Part shown: piece after piece, positions 22,051 through 34,597 of the stretch
How positions within the stretch are numbered: position 1 is the stretch's first letter
Layout of the letters: every line of letters begins with the position of its first letter
Assembly (NCBI RefSeq): GCF_052857255.1
Contig: NC_135500.1
Coordinates: 51,176,272 to 51,240,271 of the forward strand
Source: Amblyomma americanum
Lineage: Eukaryota > Arthropoda > Arachnida > Ixodida > Ixodidae
Length of the DNA: 64,000 bases
Reading direction: 5' to 3'
Notes under the pieces: generated by a model
The model's input: only the letters and a program-made list of their open reading frames with translations
Database searches by the model: none
Told to the model about the DNA's origin: nothing
Position numbers and translations under genes: made by a program

Positions 22051-25034
22051 TAGCATAGAAGCTCTTGATGCCTTTACCGGAAGGGACGCCACTTCGGCAC
22101 CGCTAGCATCACTTCGGCCTATGGGATTGCTCTGCTCTTGTGTCGTCACCTCGCTGAAGCCCATGGAAATTATCCGCTCTCATGACTTGCCTCCGATCAA
22201 TGGGCGACACTTATGGTCATTGACACATATTTATCCCGATGGGGCTATCGCGAAAAAAGGCTTCCAAAATAAACGCATTTCGATAACGGCTCTGACGTAC
22301 CAGAAAGCAGCATCCTTGCTACGGTTTCGTCCATTGACGCAGTCCCAATAAGTGTAACACAAATTGACGTGAAGTGACGTGGTTTCAAAAGCGGTTTCGA
22401 TGCTTCTGTGCCTTACCGCTAATAAAAAAGCGCACATAAACGCCGCGGCACCGAAGGATTCCGCAACCCCTGCAGTAGGGCCGCTTCAGCTGCGTGGTTT
22501 GCGTGGTGGGACCCTTTGTCTTGTGCTAGTTGGGGTGCTATTTCTACTACTGTCCACGCCGATTGGCTCCAGCTCGCGTCTTCTCGGGCTTAAGCCCATC
22601 TGAGCCGACTGAAGAGAACATGTCTGGAAAGGCGGAATCCATAAAAAATCACCCCTGTGCGTGTTAAAAACAAGTGCGAACAAGATCTAGGCGCGCCTCC
22701 TGGCACTGTGCCAACGCCTAAATAGTTCTCGCACCTTAGTCTCCGACCTATGTTTTTCTAGCACTTGTAATGTTTTTTATTACTTTATTCTTTGGAGCAA
22801 AAGTCGTTGAAAATTGGTTTACCAGCACTGTTTGGTGGCTGCACTTAGCTGCCAACAACGACGCCTGCATTACTGTCGCAGCACTGCAGGGACCATGCCA
22901 CCACTCATGTTGAACTGATAGTTTAGAAATACAGCCTAATCTCCTGGGTTTTTGTGTTAGTCCGGGATGCCTAAGAAGAACAAAAGCTGTGCATAAAAAA
23001 CTACATGGGATTGGTAAATAAAAACGTCCTTGGCATCTATGAAAACATAACTATTTTAAGCGAAATATTACTCCAAAATTAAGCAAGCTTCACACGATGT
23101 GAGGTTTCAATTGGACTTCACATACTACCTGTGTCAAGCCTAGCAAACCTCTTATATACCTATTGTTGTTTGCGTTTTTTAAGTATCGTTAAGCGGGGAA
23201 AATCTGCTGTTTGCAGTTCACACGCCAAGTCTGTGTGGGTGGAACAGCGAACGAATATTTGGGTGAAAGAAGTGCCTATGTAGCCGACTGCAGGTCACAG
23301 CTGCCATTAGATTTAGATCACTCAATCTTCCCCTGTATATTAAATTACATTAACAACCGGATTCAAGATGCGGATGCATTACACGCGTCCAAGGGCAACT
23401 TTGGGGGCTCTGCAAGCAAGGCGTCGCAGTCGCGTTGCGTATGAAAGGCGCGATAAATTGGCGAGTGAAAAGATATGTGTGTGAGGGCGACACAGTGACT
23501 CCTGGCTAGCCTGAGTACTTTATGTTCATCGGTAGGGGCCAAAATCGTTTGCTGCTACACTTTTTATTATTTGTTATTCAATACCATCACCTGTAGGTAG
23601 AAAACTGAAGAAAAAAAATCAGTTTCAGTGCATCGGTTTTTTCTCTGGAAAAACCTGGCGTAAGTGATCACTTTACTACCTGTGTGGCTGCTTTGAGGTT
23701 GACATCACCACCCTTTGAGCCTCCCTGAGACAGGAAAAACATAAGCAAGAATTTATTGAATAAAAGGTGTCGATGCAGCCCTTGAACGCGTAAATATCAC
23801 GAATATCACGTGCAAGTGAGGAGCCGAGCCTGCATTAACTCGTTCAGGTCGCAACATTGTATTGGTCAAAAAAAAGCAAAAAAGAATGATAGGTAATCTG
23901 TAGAGATTAGTGTGTATGCTGTAAGCATGTAAAAAATGTTCTGATAATGCGTGCACAGCCAAGCATCAAACCTGAACCAAGTAAGAAAACAAGAGCACTC
24001 AGCGGCCTCCTGAAACGGAGTTGACTTGCTTCTGTGGTAATTCGCACGACCGTCTCATGTGGCCAATCGTTTTTGGAGAAATGTTAACTTGTTCTTCCTG
24101 TCGACCTTTCTTGCGAACGAAAAAGGGGCTGTGCGGTGGTACGGGAGGAGCGATAACCACGAACACGTATGTCAGGTGATGCATTACGTCGTAGAATTAA
24201 TAAGGAAGTACCTAAGATAAATATTGACACTTCGGGAAAATGATGATTAAATTTCAAGAACACTACTCTGAACTATTTATTGTAGAATACCAATGTAGTT
24301 ATAGCAAAAGAACAAACCTTCTTTGACTATTTTTCAACCTCATTTTCAGATATTTCAATTATATGCAAGATGGAGCTAGACTTCGCCTTCTGGTGTCTGG
24401 CAACTCCCGTAAGAGTTCTATTCTCCTAACATTCTCTTAACACCTTCGATCATGTACCAGAACATTCCATGCTTTATAATCCCACTATGCAGAGTATTAG
24501 CCATGTTTATTATGCGCTCGTCTGCACAATGGAAATGTTTTAATTTTCATCATATTTACGCACATATTTCAAAAGGTCACTCTTGAGCTAGTGTTGACTG
24601 ATGAATACCTCAGTATATGATTGACGGCGATGAAATCGAAACAACTGCATACTTAAACAACAGTGATCTAATTACGATGGTGCAAATTCTTTGGTTTCAT
24701 TTCATTAGTTTTATTTGTTTACCTTAAAGGCTCGTTTTGCGGTACTGCATAGGTGGTGGGGTAATCACGAGGTTTTGTTACACGTTGTCACGATGATATA
24801 TGAATTTAAATGTTGACATTGAAGGATGATGGGCAGATGATAGGACGAGAGCTGCTATGCCATTTGGGCACTCCATTTGTATTACGCGGTCTGTAAGCAA
24901 ACGCCATGACTGAATTACTTTCGATACGAGTGGACCCCGCATCAACCAATGTCATGAAACATAATGAAATATAAAGTTTCAATTATGAACATGCTCATGT
25001 AACACCAGCGATCTCTTTCTTATTGCATATCTCA
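22051..25034. other. No recognisable feature
   Basis: Low-complexity AT-rich DNA with short frames only. I see no domain, tRNA or repeat end that I can name. Host introns or intergenic DNA are possible. Confidence 0.45.
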
Positions 25035-25176
25035 ACTTTAAGCAGCGCGAAACACAGGACAAGAGGAAGAAACATGAGACGACACGAGCGCGTCTCATGT
25101 TTCTTCCTCTTGTCCTGTGTTTCGCGCGGCTTAAAGATGAATACATTCCAACTCGCCCAGTTTTCTGTTCTCGTGT
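25035..25176 (+). mobile_element. Hairpin retroposon, copy 2 (near-perfect)
   Basis: Arms 25036-25081 and 25091-25136 are inverted copies of 46 bp with one mismatch, separated by 9 bases. The core is AACACAGGACAAGAGGAAG. After the right arm a tail carries TCCAACTCGCCCAGTTTTC. The direct repeat ATATCTCA lies immediately before (25027-25034) and after (25177-25184), so the unit is 142 bp with an 8-bp target duplication. RNA from it would fold into a long hairpin. Confidence 0.8.
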
Positions 25177-25184
25177 ATATCTCA

Positions 25185-27060
25185 TGTGCCTAATAATCAG
25201 AAGTTTCCGCAATCTAGGCCATCTTTCACATGGAACCTCGACCAAATAAGGAGACCCTAAATCTACTATGATTGGCGAGAAAATAACTTTGCTTTCACGT
25301 TGAAGCCAGTAGTGGCAAATTTACCCCAACAAACTAAGAGAACTGCATAAAACTGCATTCAGTTACACGGAACCTGCTCAAGACGAGTATGCACACAGTG
25401 TAATAAACGATTTACGGAATTCTACTAGCGCGCATAAATGGGAGATTACTTTGCTTCGTTCACCTGGTCAGCCACTTGAACATGTAAAGCAGTGCGCACT
25501 CTAGTGTATTTCACTTTCTGCGTTGCTTGATCGCACTTATGTCTTTGAATGTCAATTTAATGCGTTCTTCTTTTAGTATAAGTTCAAAGCGTTTGAAGAC
25601 CAGTGCTTGGGCGTAGCCAGGGGCTAGTTGTGGGTCCGAAAAATAAAAGTAGTCATTCCACGCCAAATGTTCCACACGTTGCGCTCGACCATCTAAAATT
25701 TATTAGAAAACATTATGGAAACTTATACTAATGTGCGTAATCAAAGCCAGAAATTTCTTTCCGAAAAAAAATTACTCTCGAAAAGGCGAGAAGCTACGCA
25801 GTGCTCAATAATTATTATAAAATAAAATTTTAGAAAACACTTCACAACTTTTTCATTGGCATTTACACAGAATCTGGCTTTCGATATAATTCGGAGTATG
25901 CAGCTTAATATTTTTAAAATTTGAACAAAAGTGTGAAAATGTAACAATTTGTATCGTTTTTGGTTTTAAATATCAACTTGCTGCCGGAAGTGCGGAAATA
26001 GCCGTGTTGTTTCTCTACGTTTCTAGTACCTAAAACAAATATTACAGTTGATGAAACTGCGTTCAACGAAGTAAAAAAAATACTAAAGTTGCAAAAGAGC
26101 GTTTTGCGCCAAAACACTCGTTAATTTCATCCTAAGATGTTCCAAGGGAATATACAAACATTAGCGGGGTACGTAGAGCAGTTTATTGCCTTTCGTGTCT
26201 GAAATTTTTATCGAGGTAATTTTTGTTTAAAGCGAGAAAAGAATTTTTGAAGTTGAGCTTTCACGCCGCAAGTTTTGTCGAAAAATGTCATGACGACGCG
26301 GCTTCTGCTGGAATCTCCACTTATTCAAACTATGCCAGATGCCCCTTTCAGGATCAAGTCCAGCTTTCTAGGGCAAAAATATTGAAGATTGGAAAATTTT
26401 AAGGCGCATTTATGAAAATTTTGAAGGTAATGGTTCATTACTCTGATGGGTAGAAAAATGTTTCTTTTAGAGTGTTTCCGGTGATCGCATCGAACAGTTT
26501 AAAATTCCATTGAAAACCAATGGCGCATGCTTTTGACGATAGCAAAAACGTGAATAGAAAAAAAATACAATACTGCTGTCGACTGATCTGCGGATATATT
26601 GATTGTTATAGTCAAATCTCACATTATATAAAAAATTGCATTCACAAACGGTTTCCAGCTTCAAAATGCTTTTGTCGAGATTTACCGGGTATGGCCAGGT
26701 AAAAATCCATTCGTTTATTCCCGAAATTTACGTCACTTTTTGCCTGTAAATGAGGATTGAGCCTTGATCGGTGTAATATGAACAACGAAGAAGGGTCCGA
26801 AGCATCATTTTTTTACCTTGTCATTGACTGCAGGTTGGGTTCTATTTAATTAATACTGCATGCAAGAGAGTCAGCTTTCCATCATCACCAGAATGGTTTG
26901 AAGAGCAACAAGGCCAGCCTTGGAGTAACTTTAGCAACTCAACCACACCGTTTTTTCCAGCCCCATGTAGTTGCACAAATATGAACTCTAATAGGGCGAC
27001 CTCTGCCCCAACCTTGAATACGCGCTTACTGCGTTTACGACGGCTCAGCTAGATTTCTAG
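25185..27060. other. AT-rich, no recognisable feature
   Basis: Many A and T runs and short frames. The stretch 26880-27060 may be part of the remnant at 27065-27415, but I cannot show it. Confidence 0.45.
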
Positions 27061-27064
27061 AAAT

Positions 27065-27415
27065 TTAATCCCGGCAGCAGCTTTTTTTCTTGGCCACGCC
27101 GCGTGCGCACACGTCCTCGGGTAGCATCAGAATGTCAGAAGAAAAGTTTTCAGGTTGTCCACAAAGTTTTACTATTGTAGTCGCCGAGAAGCCGCCCACG
27201 TGAGGAATGTTGAGGCCTCCCTTGTGGTCTTGTTGCTGAGGTCTCAACCACGTATAACCAATGATCACTGAGCGAGGACGATAGAGCCTCAGAAGCCGTT
27301 CCAACCGAAGACAAAGTGTGAAGCAGCATTGTCTTCCGAGGCGTTTACCTGAATACGGACTAGTACTCGACTGCACACGAGCAAGGAAGGACGCCTCAAC
27401 ACTGACCTCAAGCAT
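27065..27415 (-). pseudogene. Possible LINE ORF2 C-terminal remnant
   Basis: 116 open codons on the minus strand. The stretch HKGGLNIPHVGGFSATTIVK resembles the KGGL-(G/N)-(I/L)-P block found after the RT domain of some L1/L2-like LINEs. No catalytic block is present. It abuts the end of the Gypsy pol region. The call rests on one short motif. Confidence 0.3.
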
Positions 27416-27429
27416 ATTGTGGCTTTAGG

Positions 27430-28485
27430 CGGCCGACATGGAAAACTTCTGGTCCTACGCGGCAAAGCGGGGATGCAGTCATTGCGTCAGGGATGACATC
27501 ATAATCAAGTTCACCTAGCCGGCGAAGAACTTTGTACGAGTCGAAATAGCGACGCAAAAGCTTTTTACTCAATCCACGGCGGCGAATGGTCGTCCAAAGC
27601 CAGACTTGGTCTCCTGGCTTGTACTCCGCGTAGCGTCTTCGTAGGTTGTAGCGTCTGGCGTTGTTCCGCTGCTAGTCTTTAATCTGTAATCGGGCAAATC
27701 TAACTGCTTCTGCGCGTTGAAGGCAGGCGGCGACGTCGACGTTCTCTTCTTCGTTAACGTTGGGCAGCATGGCGTCTATCCCATTCGTGGCCTCCTTGCC
27801 ATGGTCGCGCCCAAAAGGTGTCAGCTGGGTGGTCTCCTGCACTGCAAAACTGTAGGCGAAGACGACGTAAGGCAGGATGACGTCCCAGGTCTTGTGTTCG
27901 CATCGATGTATATAGCGAGCACGTCGGCGATGGTTTTGATCAGGCGCTCGGTCAGTCCGTTGGTCTGCGGATGCTATGCAGTGGTCGTCCGGTGTCTTGT
28001 TTGGCTGTAACGCAGGATGTATTGCGTTAGTTCCGCCGCGAATGTTGTTCCTCTATCCCTGATGAGCACAGCGGGGGCGCCGTGTCACAGAAGCTTGCAC
28101 TCCGTAAATATTTGGCGGCTTCTGCTCCTGTTCTGTCCGGTAGGGCTTTTTCATCGTCGTAGAGGGTCAAGTAGTCGGTCGTTATGATGGCCCACTTATT
28201 TCCAGAGGTTGACTTTGGGAAAGGGCCAAGAAAGGCCATGCCGATCTGCTCAAAGTGTTTTCAGGGGGGTTAAATCGGGTTCAGAAATTCTGCTGGTCTG
28301 GTGGGAGGGGTCTTTCGTCGCTGGAAATCCCGGAAAGTTTTCACATAATATGCGACATCGGCAGACAGTTCGCACCAGTAATACCTGTCGTGAATGCGGC
28401 GGAGGGTGCGAGTAAACCCGAGATGTCCAGCTGTCGGCTCGTCGTGTGAATCCTGTAGTAATTCTTCGCGGAGACAAGCGGGCAC
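27430..28485 (-). pseudogene. Gypsy integrase (broken)
   Basis: Zinc-binding region: LREELLQDSHDEPTAGHLGF then RTLRRIHDRYYW (HH pair), with the two Cys positions decayed (FRDFQRRK). Core: MAFLGPFPKSTSGNKWAI, ITTDYLTLY (first Asp region), then shifted pieces including HPQTNGLTERLI (the Glu motif) near 27960. End: VLRRLGELDYDVIPDAM and FHVGRLKPQYA. At least four frame changes or stops. Role would be insertion of element cDNA. Confidence 0.75.
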
Positions 28486-28804
28486 AACAAGGAGGTAGGC
28501 TGTTTTGTTCGTTGCGAAGTTTTCTTGGCGAGGACTACATTCCGAAGACAGAAGGAAGACAGTCCTCGCTTGAATGTGGCGGGGGTGAAGAAACCTTGTC
28601 TCCCAAGTACACGATGAGGCGTTTTAGGTCGGGGTTCCAGCGTTGCTGCTGTGCTAAAGAGCTGGGCTGATGGGTCCCAGGAACGCGTGCTCATCGTTGT
28701 CTGGCGGCGGTGCATCTACAGGGGCTCGTGAGAAGCAATCAGCGTCAGAGTGCTTGCGTCCGCACTTGTAAACGACTGTGACGCCAAACACCTGGGGGCG
28801 CAGA

Positions 28805-30995
28805 CTACACAAAACGAGGCGGCCAGAGGGATCCTTCGAATTGGCAAGCCGGCAGAGCGCGTGGTGGTCGCTGACCACCTTGAACTGTAGGGCGGAATTT
28901 CGACGTAGCCCAGATGATGGCAAGGTACTGCTTCTCAGTTGTCGAATAGTTAGCCTCGCCCTTGGAAAGGGAGCAGCGAGTGTTTGCGATTACTTTCCCA
29001 GCCCGTAGTTTTTTTTGAACGAAGACAGCGCCTAGGTCCAAGCTACTTGCGTCGGTGTGAAATTCACTATCGGCGTTTTCATTAAAATGGGCGAAGATCG
29101 GTGGTGACTGCAAAGGACGCTGAAGTTCTTTGAAGGCTTCTGGTTGCGGCGCTTCCCATTTAAATGGCACGTCTGCCGTCATCAGTTGGGTCAGGGGCCC
29201 GGCGATGCGCGAAAAGTTTTTCACAAATCGTCGGTAATATGCGCACAGTCCGAGGAATCTGCGCACTGCATCCTTATCGGCCGGCGGTAGAAGCTGCTCA
29301 ATAGGAGCTGTTTTCTGCGGGTCTTGGCGTACTCTCTCCTAGGTAACGATGTGGCCTAGAAACAGCAGCTCTTCTTAGGCAAAGTGGCACTTTTCTGCTT
29401 TCAAGGTTAGGCGAGATGACTTGATGGCGTCTAGCTGTTCCAAGTCTTTTGAGGCGCTCTTCAAAGTTCGAGGCGAAGACAACGACGTCGTCTAAATATA
29501 CCAGACAAATTTGCCACTTCAGGCCTGCCAGCAGTCTATCCATTACTCGCTGAAACGTCGCTGGTGCGGAATGGAGACCAAATGGCATCCCCTTTAACTC
29601 AAACAGCCCATCCGGAGTGATGAATGCTGTCTTCTCTCGATCTTTTTCGTCGACCTCAATTTGCCAGTAGACGCTCTTGAGGTCCATCAATGAGAAATAC
29701 TTGGCGTTGCAGAGGCGGTCCAGTGTGTCGTCGGTTCGGGGAAGGGGGTAAACGTCCTATTTTGTTATGTTTTTCAAGCAGCGGCAATCAACGCAGAATC
29801 GAAGTGCGCCGCCTTTTTTTCTCACTCGAGCAACCGGTGCTGCCCATGGGTAGCGTGAAGGCGGGATGACGTCGTCGCGAAGCATTTCCTCCACTCAGAC
29901 CCGGATGGTTTCTCTTTCTCACGGCGGCACACGGTAGTTGCTTTGGTGGAAATGTGGGGCATGCTGGTCGGTCATAATGCGATGCTTGGCAATTGGCTTT
30001 TGTCGGGCCTTCGAGGAGGACGAAAAGCACTGGCTGTAGCTTCGAAGGAGATTGCGGATCTGATCTTGTCTGCTCCGGGGCAGGGCTGGGTTGATGTCGA
30101 AAGAGGGTGAGTTCTCTTGGTCAGGCGAATCTTCTGCGGATGGGTAGGAGAGGGTGAAGGAGTCTCCTACGTCGGATATTTCGCCGAAGAAAGCAATCGT
30201 CGTTCCTCTGTTAATGTGCCGATATTCTTCGCTGAAGTTAGTCAGCAGTGCTTCAGCCTGGCCATTGCGGAAATGTGCGATGCCTCTTGCGATGCTGATT
30301 CCCCAATCTAGAAGCAACTGCATGTTCTCCTCGATGATGGCTTCAGTGTTAATGGCTTTCGTGGCGCCTACCATCACGATAACGCTTGAACGTTGTGGGA
30401 CGCTCACTTCTTCCTTTGGGACACTCAGGGCAAAGTAATTTTCCAGAGTTCTCATCGAAGAGATGGCGTCGTCCGTCGAAACCGTGATCAGGTTGGGTCG
30501 CAGGTCGATGATCACTTGATGCTCATTGAGGAAATCCATTGCCAAGATCACTTCGCGAGAAGATTGCCGTAGCACAAAGAAGGTCAAAGTATAGGTATGT
30601 CCTTTGACAGTCACTTGCGCTGTGCATCGTCCCTTTGGCGTAATGACGTGGCACCCTGCGGTGCGAATTTGTGGGCCGTCCCAAGCGTTCGTGACTTCCC
30701 TCAGCTTCGCTGCGAATGTTTCATTGATCACCGAGTAATCGGCTCCTGTATCGAATAGGGCGGTAACTTTCCGGTCATAGATAACAAATTTTATGTCGGA
30801 CGTCCTGGCTCTTGCGTTGCACGTTGTCCTGGGCGTAGGGTCACGGCTTCGTTGGGAATAGGAATCGTGGGTAGAACGTGTCCTTGAAGCTTTTCTCGGT
30901 AGCGGCATCATTTTTTTGAAACCGGTTCTCGTCATGCTCGAGGCTGTCACTGTATGCTGCGTCGGCGTGTCGAGGGCGGCGTCTTCGTGCGGCAT
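28805..30995 (-). pseudogene. Gypsy protease, reverse transcriptase and RNase H (broken)
   Basis: 30995-29919 is open for 358 codons: protease with KVTALFDTGADYSVINE (DTGA catalytic motif) and REVILAMDFLNEHQ, then linker. 29690-29298: RT with MMDLKSVYWQIEVDEKDREK, PFGLHSAPATFQRVMDRLL and VYLDDVVVFA (catalytic YLDD). Then a shift. 29266-28805: RFLGLCAYYRRFVKNFSRIA and RNase H EFHTDASSLDLGAVFVQ, with [13 protein letters not shown]. Stops occur near 29760 and 29340. The frame from 30995 extends up to the SINE insertion. Confidence 0.85.
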
Positions 30996-31022
30996 GGTCG
31001 TTGCAGAATATTCGATGTTTCG

Positions 31023-31344
31023 CCCGCCGCGGTGGCTCAGTGGTTAGGGCGCTCGACTACTGATCCGGAGTTTCCGGGTTCGAACCCGACCGCGGCGGCT
31101 GCGTTTTTATAGAGGAAAAACGCTAAGGCGCCCGTGTGCTGTGCGATGTCAGTGCACGCTAAAGATCCCCAGGCGGTCGAAATTATTCCGGAGCCCTCCA
31201 CTACGGCACCTCCTTCTTCCTTTCTTCTTTCACTCCCTCCTTTATCCCTTCCCTTACGGCGCGGTTCAGGTGTCCAACGATATATGAGACAGATACTGCG
31301 CCATTTCCTTTCCCCAAAAAACCAATTATTATTATTATTATTAC
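31023..31344 (+). mobile_element. Ruka-type SINE, full length, inserted in Gypsy
   Basis: A clean copy with head, A box (31033-31043), B box (31077-31087), body and ATT tail (about 31326-31343). It lies opposite in direction to the Gypsy element, between gag and pol. I see no clear target duplication. Confidence 0.9.
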
Positions 31345-31349
31345 TCGTG

Positions 31350-31374
31350 AGCAACCTCCCCTCCAGAGGTTGCT
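31350..31374 (-). other. Stem-loop between gag and pol
   Basis: AGCAACCTC and GAGGTTGCT pair perfectly (9 bp) around a 7-base loop. It lies 38-62 bases past the gag stop, in front of pol. It might act on translation of pol or be incidental. Confidence 0.4.
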
Positions 31375-31411
31375 GTCTTCAGTTTCCCCTACGGGGACTC
31401 GGAGACCTTCC

Positions 31412-32554
31412 TCATACCGCGGCTGCGTAGCTGCGGCGTGGCGACGCGAAGCGCGAGGCTGACGACGATGGTGAGTTTAAAAGGCGGTTCGGCGAGTACT
31501 CCTCTCGGCGCAGATACTCGTCGATTTCTTGCGGACGTTGGCCGAAGCGTGGCCGTGGTGCGTCAACGGCAAATCCACGAAGATCGATACGTCGATACGG
31601 GCAGTGACGAAGAATATGACCGGCCTCACCGCAATAGAAGCACAACGGTCGGTTATCAGGAGTGCTGCAGGCGTCGCATTTCCTAGGGCTTGGCCGTCGT
31701 TCGTAGGCTGGGCGGGCGAGGGCAGGGAGGCGGCGTTCTAGAACAACTGGATCATCTCGGAGAGGACGTAGAAGGTGTCGTTGGGGATGCGGAGTGCGTA
31801 CTGGAGCGACGTAGGTCATGGCTTGGGGGTTCTGTGGCCTGCGGAGTGTCAAGTACCTGTTGCACTTCTTCACGCACCACATCCGTTATAATCGCTTTTT
31901 AGGGCTGTGCCGAGGATGGCAGCTGTCGTCGTAGCTCCTCGCGGACGATTTCGCGGATAAATTCCCGCAAGCGTTCGCTGGTGGTGGTCATCTTGTTCGG
32001 ACGAAATGCAGAGACATAAGCAGGGTGGTTGTACTGCCAAGTCTGGATGTCAAAGGCCTTCTTGATGGTTCAGGTTTCTCGCATGTATTCCTCTATGGTT
32101 TTTGGCGGCTGGCGGACGAGGCTGGCAAAGTGTTGTTCTTTGACGCGGAGCGTTAAAGACGGAACTTTCTTTTCCTCGGTCATCTCTGGGTCGGCGCAGG
32201 GAAAGAGGCGCTTTATCTCTTCGCCGTAACCGCGGACGGGCGCTCAATAGGAAGCTGAACCCGGGACTCGAGGGGTCGCTCAGCTCTATCGTTCCTCACG
32301 ACGCTGGTGAATACTTTCAGGAGTTCCGTATTGAATAGCTTCCTTGCCGTTAGAGAAGACTCATGGTTTTCATACCACTTGCGTGCTGAGCCCTCCAGTG
32401 CTAAAAAGACGTGCCCGATTTTCGCCGCATCATTCGAATAATTTAATGACTCCACGCACTCAAACCGGTCCAACCATTCTTCGGTGTCTTCGAGTAGGGA
32501 TGCATTCAAAGTTGGCGGCACCCGCGGTTGCTGCAGTATGATCGGTGTCGACAT
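31412..32554 (-). pseudogene. Gypsy gag (broken)
   Basis: Starts MSTPIILQQPRVPPTLNASL. It contains GSARKWYENHE, a common capsid motif of this gag type. A frameshift at about 32215 is followed by KVPSLTLRVKEQHFASLV and a stop near 32075. A second frame (31882-31412) has the zinc knuckle CFYCGEAGHILRHC and ends SYAAAV. It would form the element's particle and bind RNA. The start is chosen because it is the first Met and lies about 200 bp inside the LTR. Confidence 0.8.
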
Positions 32555-32760
32555 CTTTGGCGTGGTGGCGGTGCTCGTAGCAGTGTCTTTTCGCTGTCTG
32601 GTGCGGTCCAGCAGGCTCCCTAAGTCAGGATCCTCTCTCTGGAGACGTCGGCTGGCTCGGTGACCTGCTGGCTCGTCCTCGGGTGCGAAGCGCAGAGGGT
32701 TGGCGTCACGATTTCAAGGGGATTCCGGTACATGGAAGGCCACCCTGCACCCCCACCAGA

Positions 32761-33132
32761 TGTCGCAAAGTGGTGACTGGCATCCGGAGAGCAGAAAGGC
32801 TGCGAAAATGATGTCTAAACAAAACTGTTTATTTGGTCTGACTTGCTCCCAGAATGGAATGAATCACTCGGCGGCAGCTTAGGAAGAAGCGTGCTCGGCG
32901 GTCGTTTAACAAAATACCCACTGCTCTCGGCCGTGCTCAATTTAAAGGTGACAGCGAACTTCCAAGATAAAGCCTGCATAGTTTCTAGAACATTCTGGAA
33001 CAATGAAAATCAGCTCCGCCTAAATGCGGTCAGTCGAGATAAATCTGGTTGCGTCTTCCATCGCAAACAAACCGATAAAGCGGTGTGCCGGCAGCTTTGA
33101 AGAATGTACAAACAGTCCAAAGATTCGCGGCA
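32761..33132 (-). repeat. 5' LTR of the Gypsy element
   Basis: On the minus strand it starts TGCCGCGAATCTTTGG and ends TTTGCGACA, 372 bp. It aligns with the LTRs at 7399-7762 and 8388-8758, with more divergence. AAATAAACAG near 32822 is a possible polyadenylation signal. Confidence 0.82.
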
Positions 33133-34597
33133 ATATGATGCCTCTCACTGTGTTGTCGGGCACAGCAATGTACCTTTCAGCTTCGCATACCGAAGAGCCC
33201 TCTCTTCAATCGGTGGGCTTAATGTGAGCGTGGTGTTGATGAAGTTGGCTCTCAGGCGGTCAGTGTCTAAGTCTGTCTGCATGGGTTTGTCAAGCCCTTT
33301 ACAGATAGCGGTGAGGAGATATTTTCTGTTAAATGTGGTAAGAGCGTGTGCGCCTCGAGGACGCATGATGATTTAGGCGTTCGACTGTTTGGGTGCGCCT
33401 AATTTCTGGGCTTTTTGGGCTTTTATCCGTGTGGTGCGGAGGCGGTGATGGTGGCAAGAAATCGTCTCTAAGTATCCTTCGGCAGGCTGTTTTGAACTAA
33501 TATCATCCCCCTCAAAGTCGGCTTGGCCGCATCGGCGCCTCGGCTCACCTACGCTTAGCGCGGCAAGCGCCGCTTGGGCGGAAGAACCGGGGTTTTGAAG
33601 CGAAAGCTTCACTACGCTAGATAAAGCCTATTTCGCCGTGCGCTGTCGGTTGACCGTCAAGTGGCACAGAGGTCAAGTGTGGCTATAGGACTTACCATGT
33701 GTGGTCCACTATGGTGTCTTAGCAGTTGATATTTGATCTTGACCTTTGACCTAAAGATTTGCCGGTAGAATAGGCCGCAGCGTTCACCGGATGACCAACT
33801 TATCGCGATGAACCATTACTTTCACTACCACCTGCCAGGATGGCAGGGTGGGCGCACTGCCTGTCCAGTGGGCGTAAACTACTCAACGTTACAGACGCCA
33901 AGCCGCGTCTACTTGCCCAATACAACACAGATTTCGCTCTCTAACGAGGTTCAGCAGTACTTGAACGGCAGCTAATTTTATTTCTCTTGACGACTAGAAC
34001 TTGATACAGTCCAGAAAAGGATTCGTGAAGGGATGACGTATTCATGTACCTTAAAAATAGTCGGGCAGTTGACAGAATCCCAAGACCAGCTGAAAACAGT
34101 GCAAAAAATAAAATCAGCAGCGAATTAGCTCTGCTATGGCAGGATATACTTAGCTAAAGGAGTCGAAAGTCCTCGTTGGCGAAGCACTGGCTGTCAGCCG
34201 TATGGTGTACTCAGTCATCCGGCGCGTCTTCTTCGCGTCTGGTTCTTCCTGCCGCCCTCAGACGTTCTTCTCGTAGTTGGGCATTGGCTCGGAGTTTCTG
34301 TATCCTCTCTGCCGGAGTCTAGACGCCGCCGCTTGGCTACCGGCCGCTTCTTCTCCCATGGCGTTCCAGCTAGCGAGTGCACCGCGCTCTGCTGAGCAGC
34401 AGAGCTGCAACGCGCGGCGAGGAGGCCAGCGACGTCACGAGCCGGCTCGGGATGGCGAGGGCGAAGCGGCGCTGACCAGGCGCGGCGGAGAAGCGGTACA
34501 CCCGTGGCTCGGTGGGACTAGCTGGCATGGTTACGGCGCATGCGCAGCTGCGACTAGCGACTCACCCGAAATGCACCAATGACTAGCCTAGTGTACA
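33133..34597. other. Unclassified, with one interspersed repeat
   Basis: Outside the LTR I recognise only the 33785-33945 repeat. A minus-strand frame at 33366-33145 (73 codons) is open but has no motif I know. The sequence 34270-34560 is GC-rich. Confidence 0.4.
33785..33945 (+). repeat. Interspersed repeat, copy 1
   Basis: About 160 bp, matching 36645-36805 in the same direction. Shared blocks are GGTGGCAGGGTGG-like, CTCAACGTTACAGACGC and CGCT(C/T)TCT at the end. Class unknown; the structure suggests a non-autonomous element. Confidence 0.6.

Larger units (their letters stand above)
27416..33132 (-). mobile_element. Ty3/Gypsy retrotransposon, lacks 3' LTR
   Basis: Minus-strand element: 5' LTR (33132-32761), leader with CTGGTGGGGGTGC, gag (32554-31412), pol with protease, RT, RNase H and integrase (30995-27430), in the usual Gypsy order. 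The sequence stops right after the pol end (about 27416) with no purine tract or 3' LTR. A Ruka SINE lies between gag and pol (31023-31344). Frameshifts and stops are scattered, so it is inactive. Its LTR and parts of pol match the short element at 7399-8758. Confidence 0.85.

Noticed and set aside
31023..31095. Functional tRNA gene at the Ruka head
   Set aside because: Same head recurs with the same downstream body at many places in the window, which marks it as a SINE.
33145..33366. 73-codon minus-strand frame next to the LTR as a gene
   Set aside because: Open but short, with no motif, start context or neighbouring coding sequence in support.
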